Source: Shewanella donghaensis (GTDB lineage: Bacteria; Pseudomonadota; Gammaproteobacteria; Enterobacterales; Shewanellaceae). From it: 64,000 bases of DNA. The first letter of the stretch is position 1. Each line of letters opens with the position of its first letter. Position numbers and translations under genes: made by a program. The notes under the pieces were generated by a model that had not been told where the DNA came from, did no database searches, and saw nothing but the letters and a program-made list of their open reading frames with translations. The stretch lies in assembly GCF_007567505.1 (NCBI RefSeq), contig NZ_CP041783.1:4464001-4528000 (forward strand), in the 5' to 3' direction. Below are positions 33,781 to 41,795 of the stretch, piece after piece.

Positions 33781-35858
33781 TATATCAAACTTTCCATGTT
33801 AGCTTGCCAGATATTACTAACTGAGCGTTCTTTAAGTTCACATATTATCGCTTTTAAGTGAGTATCGGTTCGACAATACTGGAGAGGCTTTTCGGCGTGT
33901 TCATATAGTATCGAGGTTTCCTTACTTTTAAGGTTATATTGTTTTAACTGTCCACCTTGTTGGTAAGTAAGGTTATCACTATTTACTTGCCAATTATTCC
34001 AATCGGTTACAGGGATACCTTCAACTAATAAAAACTCCTTTTCAGTTGTCACCTCTTTATAAAATATCCCTTTAGAACTGAACTTTGTGTAAAATAAATA
34101 TCCATTTTCAATATGCCCACTATAGCCTTCGGTATTTGTCATTAATGCAGTTTCTTTTGTCGCTAGATTTAAAGACCAAAGATTCCAGTTTTCATTTTTT
34201 TCTGCGCTAAATAATAAGTGCTCATTTCCTATAAAGCTAACGTAATGCACATTGTTAAAATCAAACTTGACGCTATTCCATTGCATTGAGTTAATGTTTA
34301 AAAGGTAGAGTTTATCATTGACTGAAGCCACGACTTTACTGTCATCTTCAGACCAATCTATTGTTGTCAGATGCCTGATTTTTTCAGGGAAATGAGTATC
34401 AATAATTCCTCCATTGACGTCACGGATGAGTAACTTAGAGGTTAGCGGCGTTTTGCTGAAAAAGATGATGCGCTCAGAAGTGTTGGCAATAGCTGCCTTA
34501 CCATTCATACCAACCAAGTTTGTTAACATGATTTGATTTAAATGGCTTAAATCAATGTTTACTAGATTTGATTGTGTATCACTTTTTTCAAATAATAATG
34601 CGTGTTCACTTTTTATAGAAAGCCTGCCAAAGCCTGTAGTGGATTTCACCATAGTGGTTAGTTGCTGCGATAAATTAATATTTAATAAGCCCTCTGAGTT
34701 ACTGGCTAATAGCTGCTTTGAACGCCACCAAATAATCGACCGGATACCTTTTGGCACATTTTGGTGCTGAATTACTTCTTGAGTATTTAAATCATAAAGC
34801 TGTAGTTGATCCGTCTCTTCACTCTTGTATTCAATCATCGCTATCTGTTGTTTGTTAGGTGAAAGCTCAAATGCTGTATAACCTAACCCGTTACCTGTTG
34901 CGCCGGGTATCGCTAATTGTTGAACCCTGAAACTGGAAAGCGAAATTGAATATATTGAATACGGATGGCTTACCTTGCTACGGTAGCGATAGTAAACAGT
35001 ATTTGTATTGCTATTAAATACCAAGTTATTAATGATTGATTGACCGCAATCAGTGATTTTTTGGGTTAATTGAGATGCGATATTAATTAAAACAATTTCA
35101 CATTTTCTCTCATTGAGGTTGTTTAGTCTTGCTGCCAGCAGGTTAGTGTCATCATGAGGAATCACATCTGTGTAGTAATAACTATCGTCAGTGATTGGAA
35201 ATGATTGACCTTGTGAATCAAGCTTTTTAATTTGGGCAAAGGACTGAGGGTCAGGTTTATATAAAACAAACGTGTCTTGAGTTAAAGGGTCAAAATATGG
35301 GTTGAAGGTGCTGTTATTCGTTGTTGTTATAGGACTTTGTTTAGTCACTTCAACAGAATGTGCATTCTCAGTAATATGTGATTTTGTAAAGACAAAAACG
35401 ATTGATAAACTCACTAGAATGAGAAAAGACGCACTGAGAATAAATCGATGACTTAAAGTCAATTTATTATCACTTTTTGATGCGTTGGTTGATGATAGAG
35501 CTAAATTTACTGAAGATTCATTCTCAATTTTAACTGCTGTTTGAGGGTATGTTTGCTTAACGTCAGCAACAAATTGATATCCCACTTTACTGACAGTTTT
35601 AAGATATACGGGTTTTGCAGTATCTTGTTCTATGATTTTTCTTAATTGACCCACAGCTCTGTTAACTGCAGCTTCAGAAACAACTCTTCCTTCCCATACT
35701 GTGTTAATTAACTCATCTCGAGATAATGCTCGATGGCTATTTTGGCAGAAAAATATTAACAACGTAAATAATTTAGGTTCAATATTAATCAATAAACCAT
35801 TTTTTATCAAAGTGACTTTTTCAGTGTTAACTTCAATACTATCAAAGTAGTAAACCAT
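33780..35858 (-). CDS. CadC-like membrane regulator with beta-propeller sensor
   Basis: A 692-residue protein. Residues about 1-100 form an OmpR/PhoB-type winged helix (EPKLFTLLIFFCQNSHRALSRDELINTVW, VVSEAAVNRAVGQLRKII, YLKTVSKVGYQF). One membrane segment follows near residues 134-153 (FILSASFLILVSLSIVFVF). The remaining 540 residues lie in the periplasm and contain repeated TolB/WD40-like strands (for example LSPNKQQIAMIEY, WSEDDSKVVASVNDKLYLLN). This is the architecture of ToxR/CadC-type one-component regulators with a propeller sensor. It is divergent, by 122 bp, from two lipoprotein hydrolases, which are its likely targets. AAGGGAAAT precedes the ATG. Confidence 0.85.
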   Translation of the reverse strand: MVYYFDSIEVNTEKVTLIKNGLLINIEPKLFTLLIFFCQNSHRALSRDELINTVWEGRVVSEAAVNRAVGQLRKIIEQDTAKPVYLKTVSKVGYQFVADVKQTYPQTAVKIENESSVNLALSSTNASKSDNKLTLSHRFILSASFLILVSLSIVFVFTKSHITENAHSVEVTKQSPITTTNNSTFNPYFDPLTQDTFVLYKPDPQSFAQIKKLDSQGQSFPITDDSYYYTDVIPHDDTNLLAARLNNLNERKCEIVLINIASQLTQKITDCGQSIINNLVFNSNTNTVYYRYRSKVSHPYSIYSISLSSFRVQQLAIPGATGNGLGYTAFELSPNKQQIAMIEYKSEETDQLQLYDLNTQEVIQHQNVPKGIRSIIWWRSKQLLASNSEGLLNINLSQQLTTMVKSTTGFGRLSIKSEHALLFEKSDTQSNLVNIDLSHLNQIMLTNLVGMNGKAAIANTSERIIFFSKTPLTSKLLIRDVNGGIIDTHFPEKIRHLTTIDWSEDDSKVVASVNDKLYLLNINSMQWNSVKFDFNNVHYVSFIGNEHLLFSAEKNENWNLWSLNLATKETALMTNTEGYSGHIENGYLFYTKFSSKGIFYKEVTTEKEFLLVEGIPVTDWNNWQVNSDNLTYQQGGQLKQYNLKSKETSILYEHAEKPLQYCRTDTHLKAIICELKERSVSNIWQANMESLI

Positions 35859-35980
35859 ATTTCCCTTGTGTTCTTTCTATCCATTATCATTTTATTATAA
35901 AAAAATCATCACTCGATTAAGCAAATAAACCAAGGCGTTGAGACTGTTTATTAGATTACAGTAATTTAAAGGATATAAGA

Positions 35981-36928
35981 ATGACAGCGCTAAAATCAAA
36001 ACATCACCGACTCTCAATATTACCCAACCCCTTTTCTATTCAACAAGGATGCTCATATTTTTCAAAAACAATTATCGTTCTTTCAATATCCTTAATAGGG
36101 CTGCTTGGCTGTGGTGGCGGGTCTGATTCGAAGCCTGCCACTAAACCAGCAAAGCAAACTGAGACTTGTGTTGGGCAAGCCTTATTAGAGGGGGCAAGTT
36201 GTCTTTCATTTCAAAATCGAGAGGCGGTTGTTTACCAGCCGACAGGAGTTCCAACTGCGATTGCTATATTTCTTCATGGTGCACCTGGGCATCCTAATAA
36301 AGTGATACAGCTTTTTGACGGAAAAATGTTAGCTAACACCGCTTCTTGGTTATCTGTTGCTCCACAAGGAGGGGCTGGAGGAACCTGGGGATGGAGCAGT
36401 TTAAATGATGTTCAAGCTAGTAATATAGACGTGAATTATGTGAGTGATTTACTCGATGAATTAACTGCTAGATACAATGTGACGTCAGACAAAGTTTACA
36501 TCATGGGTTATTCTGCTGGCGGCTTTATGGCTTATAAGTTGGCCTGTCAAATACCTGAAAAGCTAACCGCTGTTATTTCGTTAGCGGGTCAATTTAGAGG
36601 TGAATTTGAGGAGTGTCCTACATCGACAGCCATAGCACTACATCATTTTCACAGCCCATCTGATACTGATGTGCCAATGGAAGGTAGAGCTTTTGGAGAC
36701 ATAACATCGGTTGGGAATACATTAAATCATTGGCGGCTTATTAATGGCTGCGCTGAAACTTCGACTATCACCGAAAATACAGGGGTCACATCGACAAGTT
36801 CTGGAACCGCGACAACGCAATGGGATAACTGTTTCAAGCCTGTTAGCTTTTCAAGTATGGCTAATGTAAGCCACGAGAGTAGTTATCTATCGGAGGTTTT
36901 GTATGACATCTATAAAGGAAGCCTTTAA
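35981..36928 (+). CDS. Lipoprotein alpha/beta hydrolase, depolymerase/esterase type
   Basis: A 315-residue protein with lipobox LLGC at residue 44 after an unusually long N-terminal region, followed by a Gly/Ser linker. The hydrolase core has the oxyanion stretch IFLHGAPG (97-103), the nucleophile elbow GYSAGG with S178, an acidic residue in SPSDTDVP (about D228 or D230) and H298 in SHES. The fold and order fit the PHB depolymerase/feruloyl esterase (esterase D-like) group. Its substrate is a secreted ester, not identified. The 3' end overlaps the next gene by 26 bases. AAAGGATAT precedes the ATG. Confidence 0.82.
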   Translation: MTALKSKHHRLSILPNPFSIQQGCSYFSKTIIVLSISLIGLLGCGGGSDSKPATKPAKQTETCVGQALLEGASCLSFQNREAVVYQPTGVPTAIAIFLHGAPGHPNKVIQLFDGKMLANTASWLSVAPQGGAGGTWGWSSLNDVQASNIDVNYVSDLLDELTARYNVTSDKVYIMGYSAGGFMAYKLACQIPEKLTAVISLAGQFRGEFEECPTSTAIALHHFHSPSDTDVPMEGRAFGDITSVGNTLNHWRLINGCAETSTITENTGVTSTSSGTATTQWDNCFKPVSFSSMANVSHESSYLSEVLYDIYKGSL

Positions 36929-37742
36929 GTTTAGCTCAACAACCGTGTTGGTTTTAATCGTACTGATAGCCAATTCGGGTTGTAACCAAGATAGTCCAAC
37001 GGTTGCTATTGTTAAGAATGAAATAACTCAAGGAGGTAGCGCTAATCAAGCAGTTTTAGACCACAATTTACCAGTACCTAATAATCAGAATACAGCTCAG
37101 TACCGTATAATTTTATATGGAAACAGTCATGTAGCAGGCTTGTCTGGTTTAATTAGTAACTTAATAAAAACAGGTAAACCACAATCAGAGACAGAAGTGG
37201 TCGTTTATGGTGGTGGCTATCTAGTGGACTCTTACGCTAAAGATTCAGCGCAAGAAAGATTAGAGGAGGGAAATTGGACACACGCAATTTTTCAAGCTCA
37301 AAAGTACTCTCAATCACAAACCGCTAGTTATCCGACTATAGCAGCGCAAAAGTGGTTGGATAAGGCAAAGTCGTTAGGAGTGACACCGATACTGTTTCCT
37401 GAACATGCGCAAAAAGGCAATATTGCAGAAGGGGATTATGTTCTGGGTATTCACAAAGCCATAGCCTCACTTCAGGATACCTGCCTTGCACCAGTGCCTT
37501 TAGTGTGGAAAAGAGTATTACAAATTCGGCCAGGGTTAGCACTTCATCATAATGATGGAAATCATGCCGCTTACTTAGGTCGATTTCTGACCTCGTTAGT
37601 TTTTTATGAAGTCATAACAGGACAGTCTGCAGACTTGCTACCTTACATCCCTTCTATTGAAGTAACTGAAGAGATTCAAACGCTATTTGGACAACTGGTG
37701 TCAGAGGTGATTGCAATGGAGGAACCATGTGGCTCTGTCTAG
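36903..37742 (+). CDS. SGNH/GDSL-like lipoprotein hydrolase
   Basis: A 279-residue lipoprotein with lipobox ANSGC (C27). The block LYGNSHVAG (S75) looks like the nucleophile segment of an SGNH hydrolase, and HHNDGNHAAYLG supplies the closing D218-xx-H221 dyad. A Gly in block II is likely in VVYGGGYLVDS. Together with the overlapping alpha/beta hydrolase gene it forms a pair of surface or periplasmic esterases, perhaps acting one after the other on one substrate. The family call is moderate because the motifs are read by eye. Confidence 0.65.
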   Translation: MTSIKEAFKFSSTTVLVLIVLIANSGCNQDSPTVAIVKNEITQGGSANQAVLDHNLPVPNNQNTAQYRIILYGNSHVAGLSGLISNLIKTGKPQSETEVVVYGGGYLVDSYAKDSAQERLEEGNWTHAIFQAQKYSQSQTASYPTIAAQKWLDKAKSLGVTPILFPEHAQKGNIAEGDYVLGIHKAIASLQDTCLAPVPLVWKRVLQIRPGLALHHNDGNHAAYLGRFLTSLVFYEVITGQSADLLPYIPSIEVTEEIQTLFGQLVSEVIAMEEPCGSV

Positions 37743-37780
37743 CATCGGGCTGTTATTTTTAATAGCGACTTGATTTTAGG

Positions 37781-37816
37781 CAAAAAAAGACCACCTATTG
37801 CTAGGTGGTCTTTTTA
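37781..37816. terminator. Bidirectional terminator between the hydrolase operon and ssrA
   Basis: Perfect 9-bp stem GACCACCTA/TAGGTGGTC with a 4-base loop, a 5' A-run and a 3' T-run. It can end both the hydrolase operon and the tmRNA transcript. Confidence 0.88.
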
Positions 37817-37821
37817 GAATT

Positions 37822-38176
37822 TGGTGGAGGCGGCGGGATTTGAACCCGCGTCCAGAAAGCCTACATCCAAGGCGCTACATGTTTAGTCTCTCTATTGATT
37901 AACCAAGTACACTCCGAAAGACAGGATTGCAATTGGCGAGTCCGATACTATTTCGCGGTTCACCCTCGGACGGAGTTCCCTCGCTATCAAATGTAATATG
38001 ACCATCTTGAATCCCTGCCCATTTGAGAGACGTGGGTAAGATGGCTAGCTAGCCTAAGCTGCTAGAGAGTAGTTAGAGTCGTTAGCAACTATAACAGTGC
38101 GGCTTTTTACGAGGCCAACCGCCCCTCGACATGCTCCCAGGGTTTCGTGAATCCTGTCGAATCCAGAATCGCCCCC
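37822..38176 (-). ncRNA. ssrA: tmRNA
   Basis: This RNA rescues stalled ribosomes together with SmpB. On the minus strand it begins GGGGGCGATTCTGGATTCGA, the canonical tmRNA 5' end, and closes with a T-arm and acceptor ending CCACCA. The acceptor halves GGGGGCG and CGCCTCC pair with one wobble. The tag reading frame at 38054-38086 encodes ANDSNYSLAA followed by TAG, with GCT as resume codon. Length is about 355 nt, normal for the family. smpB lies 73 bp upstream on the same strand. Confidence 0.97.
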
Positions 38177-38248
38177 AAAGTCCGTTGATTGTATCGGGTA
38201 AACACAAAAATACCTAATGCATTTCACCAATTAACAATCGTTTGTTCA

Positions 38249-38746
38249 TTATCCGTCCAGTCGACTCTTTTTCATGACCCGTGATTGTTCAACTTTCCAT
38301 TCACGTTCTTTAGTATCCTGGCGCTTATCATGATCTTTTTTACCTTTACCTAGACCAATCTCTACTTTTACCCAGGCTCTTTTACGCCAGTAAAGAGAAA
38401 GTGGTACTAAGGTGTAGCCTTGACGCTCAATTAAGCCTTCAAGTTTATCAATTTCGCTGCGCTTCAAGAGTAATTTTTTAGTACGAACAGGATCGCATAC
38501 TACATGGGTGGTTGCGGTATTAAGTGGCTGAATAGTACAGCCATGCATAAATGCTTCACCATTTTTAATGAAAACATAACAATCCGCTAAGGTGACTTTA
38601 CCCATTCGTAAAGACTTAACTTCCCAACCTTGTAGCTCTAAACCGGCTTCGACTTTTTCTTCGATTTTAAATTCAAAGGTCGCGCGCTTATTACGTGTAA
38701 TCTGAGCGGGCGGATTCTTTGAGTTTTTTGAATTCTTTTTTACCAT
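38249..38746 (-). CDS. smpB: SsrA-binding protein SmpB
   Basis: A 165-residue RNA-binding protein required for tmRNA action. IEEKVEAGLELQGWEVKSLRMGKVTLADCYVFIKNGEAF and the later KLEGLIERQGYTLVPLSLYWRKRAWVKVEIGLGKGKKDHDKR are the core SmpB blocks, and the basic tail contains DTKEREW, which enters the decoding site. A Lys/Asn-rich N-terminal extension of about 20 residues precedes the core. It is transcribed towards ssrA, which lies directly downstream. Confidence 0.97.
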   Translation of the reverse strand: MVKKNSKNSKNPPAQITRNKRATFEFKIEEKVEAGLELQGWEVKSLRMGKVTLADCYVFIKNGEAFMHGCTIQPLNTATTHVVCDPVRTKKLLLKRSEIDKLEGLIERQGYTLVPLSLYWRKRAWVKVEIGLGKGKKDHDKRQDTKEREWKVEQSRVMKKSRLDG

Positions 38747-38949
38747 AATCGCGTGTTATACCCGCTGTTATCCCATTTAAAAACTCTGCTATTTGTTCAC
38801 ATTTGGCAGAGATTGGGGAGATAATAATCTAATCAATGGATTATACCCAAACCGCTTAAAGATGCGAGTATATTCATCAAGCTGTAATGGATGCGTTTTC
38901 GTGGGAGCATGTTAAAATCGACCTATTGTTTATATGAGTGTTGTTTTTC

Positions 38950-39387
38950 ATGCCAAAAATTTCAAAAAGTGTACTGGTTCGATTTAGTGCAATGCAGATG
39001 TATGATCTCGTTAATGACGTTGAGTCGTATCATGCATTTTTACCCGGCTGTGTTGGTGGCAAAGTGTTAGAGTTTGATGGTAAGACGATGGTTGCATCTG
39101 TTGATGTATCCAAAGCGGGTATCCGTAAAACCTTCACTACCCGTAATCAAGTCGTCCCTGGTAAAACAATTGAGTTAAGGCTTGAAAATGGTCCATTTAA
39201 AAATTTAGATGGTATTTGGCATTTTACCGCGCTAACTGATGATGCTTGCAAAGTGGAGTTTGATTTAAATTTTGAGTTTTCAAATCCATTAGCAGATTTA
39301 GCGTTTGGTAAGGTGTTTAAAGATCTTATGAATTCCATGGTCACGGCATTCACTGAAAGAGCTAAGGTTATTTACAATGACAAATGA
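38950..39387 (+). CDS. ratA: RatA / coenzyme Q-binding START-domain protein
   Basis: A 145-residue cytosolic protein with the Coq10/START fold. MPKISKSVLVRFSAMQMYDLVNDVESYHAFLPGC and LADLAFGKVFKDLMNSMVTAFTERA are diagnostic. In E. coli the homologue was named RatA and proposed to block 70S assembly, while eukaryotic Coq10 binds ubiquinone. ATG 38950 starts the conserved sequence; an in-frame GTG at 38938 is less likely. It is divergent from smpB and overlaps rnfH by 11 bases. Confidence 0.92.
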   Translation: MPKISKSVLVRFSAMQMYDLVNDVESYHAFLPGCVGGKVLEFDGKTMVASVDVSKAGIRKTFTTRNQVVPGKTIELRLENGPFKNLDGIWHFTALTDDACKVEFDLNFEFSNPLADLAFGKVFKDLMNSMVTAFTERAKVIYNDK

Positions 39388-39712
39388 AGTTGAAACGTTT
39401 GCGGTTGATGTGATTTATGCACTGCCTACACAGCAAAAAATCATTACCATTAATGTGACGCCTGGAACGAGCTTCATTGAGGCGGTTAAACAAAGCAATA
39501 TCGTCAGCTTTTTCCCTGAAATCGATCTAGAAAAAGTCAAACTAGGTGTTTTTAGCCGCCAAGCAAAACATGATGAAGAGTTAGTTCAAGGTCAGCGTAT
39601 TGAAATTTATCGTCCGCTGATTGCAGATCCTAAAGATGTTCGCCGTAAACGTGCAGAAAAAGCCAAAGAAGAAGGCCGAAGCAATAAGATTACTGGCGCG
39701 AAAGTGACATAG
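39377..39712 (+). CDS. RnfH/RatB family ubiquitin-like protein
   Basis: A 111-residue protein with the beta-grasp fold of the UPF0125/RnfH family: FAVDVIYALPTQQKIITINV, then PGTSFIEAVKQSNI, KLGVFSRQAKHDEELVQGQRIEIYRPLIADPKDVRRKRAE. The start overlaps ratA by 11 bases, the common ratA-ratB arrangement. Its function is unknown. Two 13-bp direct copies of AAGTGAAACAGTA follow closely after the stop (39718 and 39734). Confidence 0.92.
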   Translation: MTNEVETFAVDVIYALPTQQKIITINVTPGTSFIEAVKQSNIVSFFPEIDLEKVKLGVFSRQAKHDEELVQGQRIEIYRPLIADPKDVRRKRAEKAKEEGRSNKITGAKVT

Positions 39713-39838
39713 TATTAAAGTGAAACAGTACTTAAGTGAAACAGTATTAGTGAGTTATTACTTGAGTTTGCATTGCTCTAATAGGTAATAGCACGACGCT
39801 AGTCACGAATGAAAATACCATCGCTGGCAAATGGACAT

Positions 39839-39878
39839 AAAAAAAGGAAAGAATATCATTATTCTTTCCTTTTTTATT
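39839..39878. terminator. Bidirectional terminator between rnfH and bamE
   Basis: A 14-bp perfect stem AAAAAGGAAAGAAT/ATTCTTTCCTTTTT with a six-base loop ends both convergent genes. Confidence 0.88.
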
Positions 39879-39895
39879 TGAAGAAACTAATCAGC

Positions 39896-40411
39896 TTATT
39901 GACTGTCCTGCTGCGGGACATCATTTTCTGTTTCTAAACGCTCTTCTTCAATAAATGGTTTAGGGTTTTTTCTGATCGCATCAGGCTCTTGCTCTGGCAA
40001 TAGCGGCTCAATAACTGAAGGCGATACAGTCGGTAAAGCGCCTTCATTTAGCGGTGTATCAAAATCGTCATTAATCTTGTAATCACCTTCTACTCTTGTC
40101 AGTAAATCGCCATCAAAGTACAAAATTAATTCTTTGTGAGTGACTTCCGCATTACGTCCACTCTTGAAGTGATACACATAATACCAAATGTTATCGGCGA
40201 AACTATCGCGAAGTACTGGGCGGCCTAAGATATATTCTGCCTGCTCTTTGGTCATATCGACACGCAGTTTTTCAACCTGTTGTAGCTCCATGTAGTTACC
40301 TTGGGCTATATCAGGTTTGTAAATTAAGTAGTCAAAAACGCTACATGCACTTAACGATACTGAAAGCGCAACTGCGCCTATAAGGGTAAGACTTTGTTTT
40401 TTATTTATCAT
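39896..40411 (-). CDS. bamE: Outer membrane assembly lipoprotein BamE
   Basis: A 171-residue lipoprotein of the BAM complex (SmpA/OmlA). Lipobox LSAC near residue 22 follows a regular signal. The conserved core YKPDIAQGNYMELQQVEKLRVDMTKEQAEYILGRPVLRDSF and WYYVYHFKSGRN is plain. The C-terminal 60 residues are Glu/Pro-rich and longer than in E. coli BamE (113 residues), a common Shewanella feature. It helps BamA insert beta-barrel proteins. Confidence 0.95.
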   Translation of the reverse strand: MINKKQSLTLIGAVALSVSLSACSVFDYLIYKPDIAQGNYMELQQVEKLRVDMTKEQAEYILGRPVLRDSFADNIWYYVYHFKSGRNAEVTHKELILYFDGDLLTRVEGDYKINDDFDTPLNEGALPTVSPSVIEPLLPEQEPDAIRKNPKPFIEEERLETENDVPQQDSQ

Positions 40412-40715
40412 TGTCTGCGCTATTTCCTAAAAATCTGACGACATCATACCCAAGGCCTCCCTATGCTGACAAGTGGCTATTGATACTTCATTCTCTATTC
40501 AATGGGACTTAGGACACAATAACCAGTAAGTTAGTTCAGATTATTTGACGATTTAACTTGAAGTGAGTTGTGCTTTTGTTACCTAAATGTAGATAAGTAT
40601 GGTAAATCTAGATGTAATTAAATAAGATTGATTATCAATAATTTTTTGCCTAACAAAGGCTGATGATTATTTTTGGAATAACATTCATTCATTTGCCTAT
40701 AAGAAATTTTAAACG
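40412..40715. promoter_or_regulatory. Upstream region of the borosin genes
   Basis: About 300 bp without a gene between divergent bamE and the borosin methyltransferase. ATTGATTATCAAT at 40627-40639 is a perfect 6-1-6 inverted repeat lying 76 bp before the start codon. It partly resembles a Fur box (13 of 19 positions in the surrounding 19-mer), but the match is weak. Its place suggests an operator for the methyltransferase gene. Confidence 0.4.
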
Positions 40716-41537
40716 ATGTCACAACCTCAACTTGAATCAGTAAAAGCGGGACGTTTAGTTTTTGTTGGCACGGGATTACAACTCGCTGGTCATATCAATA
40801 AGTTGAGCCAAAGTTATTTAGAAAATGCAGATATCGTGTTCTCTATTGTGCCTGACGGTTTTTCTGAACGCTGGATAAGCAGTTTAAATAGCAATCATAT
40901 GTCACTGCAGTGCCATTATGCGCAAGGTGATGAGGTAAAAAGCAGACGTAATACTTATGCTGATATGGTGGAAACGATTTTGACTCAGGTGCGTTTAGGC
41001 TTGCAGGTTGTGGTCGCGTTATATGGGCACCCAGGGGTATTTTCTTGTATATCACACATAGCAATTAAACAAGCCATAGCTGAAGGGTACGATGCCAATA
41101 TGCTCCCAGGTATTTCTGCTGAAGCATGTTTATGGGCTGACTTGGGAATAGATCCTGGGACATCAGGACATCAAAGTTATGAAGCAACACAATTTATGCT
41201 TTATCAGCATACGCCTGATCCTACCACCAATTTATTACTTTGGCAGATATCTATAGCAGGCGAGCATACCTTAACTGAATTTGATACTAACCTGCGACGT
41301 TTAGAAATTTTGGTTGATCATTTATCACAGTGGTATCCCCAAGATCACCAAGTGGTTATTTATGAAGCTGCCAATTTACCATTTCAATCACCAAGAATAG
41401 AACGTATACGTTTACAAGACTTACCCACAGCTGAGCTGACTATGATCAGTACGTTACTTATTCCACCATCACAACCACTCAAATTTAATACTATGATGTT
41501 AGCGAAGCTAGGTATCACCGAGAGTGATATTGGATAA
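40716..41537 (+). CDS. Borosin alpha-N-methyltransferase (split type, SonM-like)
   Basis: A 273-residue SAM-dependent methyltransferase of the tetrapyrrole methylase fold. LVFVGTGLQLAGHI, then YGHPGVF (103-109), NMLPGISAEACLWADLGIDPG and HQSYEATQFM match the catalytic domain of OphMA and of Shewanella SonM. The catalytic Tyr/Arg cluster is present: Y68 in CHYAQGD and R78/Y81 in SRRNTYADM. These enzymes add methyl groups to backbone amide nitrogens of a peptide. In fungi enzyme and peptide are fused; here the precursor is a separate gene 32 bp downstream. The ribosome site is weak. Confident at family level because of the neighbouring precursor. Confidence 0.9.
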   Translation: MSQPQLESVKAGRLVFVGTGLQLAGHINKLSQSYLENADIVFSIVPDGFSERWISSLNSNHMSLQCHYAQGDEVKSRRNTYADMVETILTQVRLGLQVVVALYGHPGVFSCISHIAIKQAIAEGYDANMLPGISAEACLWADLGIDPGTSGHQSYEATQFMLYQHTPDPTTNLLLWQISIAGEHTLTEFDTNLRRLEILVDHLSQWYPQDHQVVIYEAANLPFQSPRIERIRLQDLPTAELTMISTLLIPPSQPLKFNTMMLAKLGITESDIG

Positions 41538-41569
41538 ACACACCCTTTAAATAATTATTAGGAAATATA

Positions 41570-41779
41570 ATGTCAACATTAACAACATTTTTTACTCAAT
41601 TAGGTTCAGATGCTAAATTATTAGAAGCATACAAGAAAGACCCTCGTGGCGTTATGGCTGCTAATGGTTTATCTAACCAAGAGATTGAAGCTGTGATGTC
41701 TGGAGATAAGAAGCAAGTTAAAACGTTAGCTGGTGATGCTGATATGAAATCTTTTTTACTTATTCACCATCTTTCGTAG
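41570..41779 (+). CDS. Borosin precursor peptide (SonA-like)
   Basis: A 69-residue peptide. The leader (about residues 4-58) has the borosin-binding-domain pattern TTFFTQLGSDAKLLEAYKKDP, VMAANGLSNQEIEAVMSGD and VKTLAGD, as in SonA of Shewanella and related to LigA-like small helical domains. The last residues SFLLIHHLS (61-69) form the probable core, with branched hydrophobic residues suited to backbone N-methylation. The core seems to differ from SonA, whose tail as I recall is longer and glycine-rich. AGGAAA lies eight bases before the ATG. It is the substrate of the methyltransferase just upstream. Confidence 0.88.
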   Translation: MSTLTTFFTQLGSDAKLLEAYKKDPRGVMAANGLSNQEIEAVMSGDKKQVKTLAGDADMKSFLLIHHLS

Positions 41780-41795
41780 TTAATTATAATTATTG

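Noticed and set aside
37822..37860. A possible tRNA gene suggested by the T-arm and CCA end
   Set aside because: The sequence continues as a full tmRNA with tag frame, so this is the tRNA-like part of ssrA.
39718..39746. Direct repeat AAGTGAAACAGTA twice after rnfH
   Set aside because: Only two 13-bp copies between a stop codon and a terminator; probably a chance local duplication.
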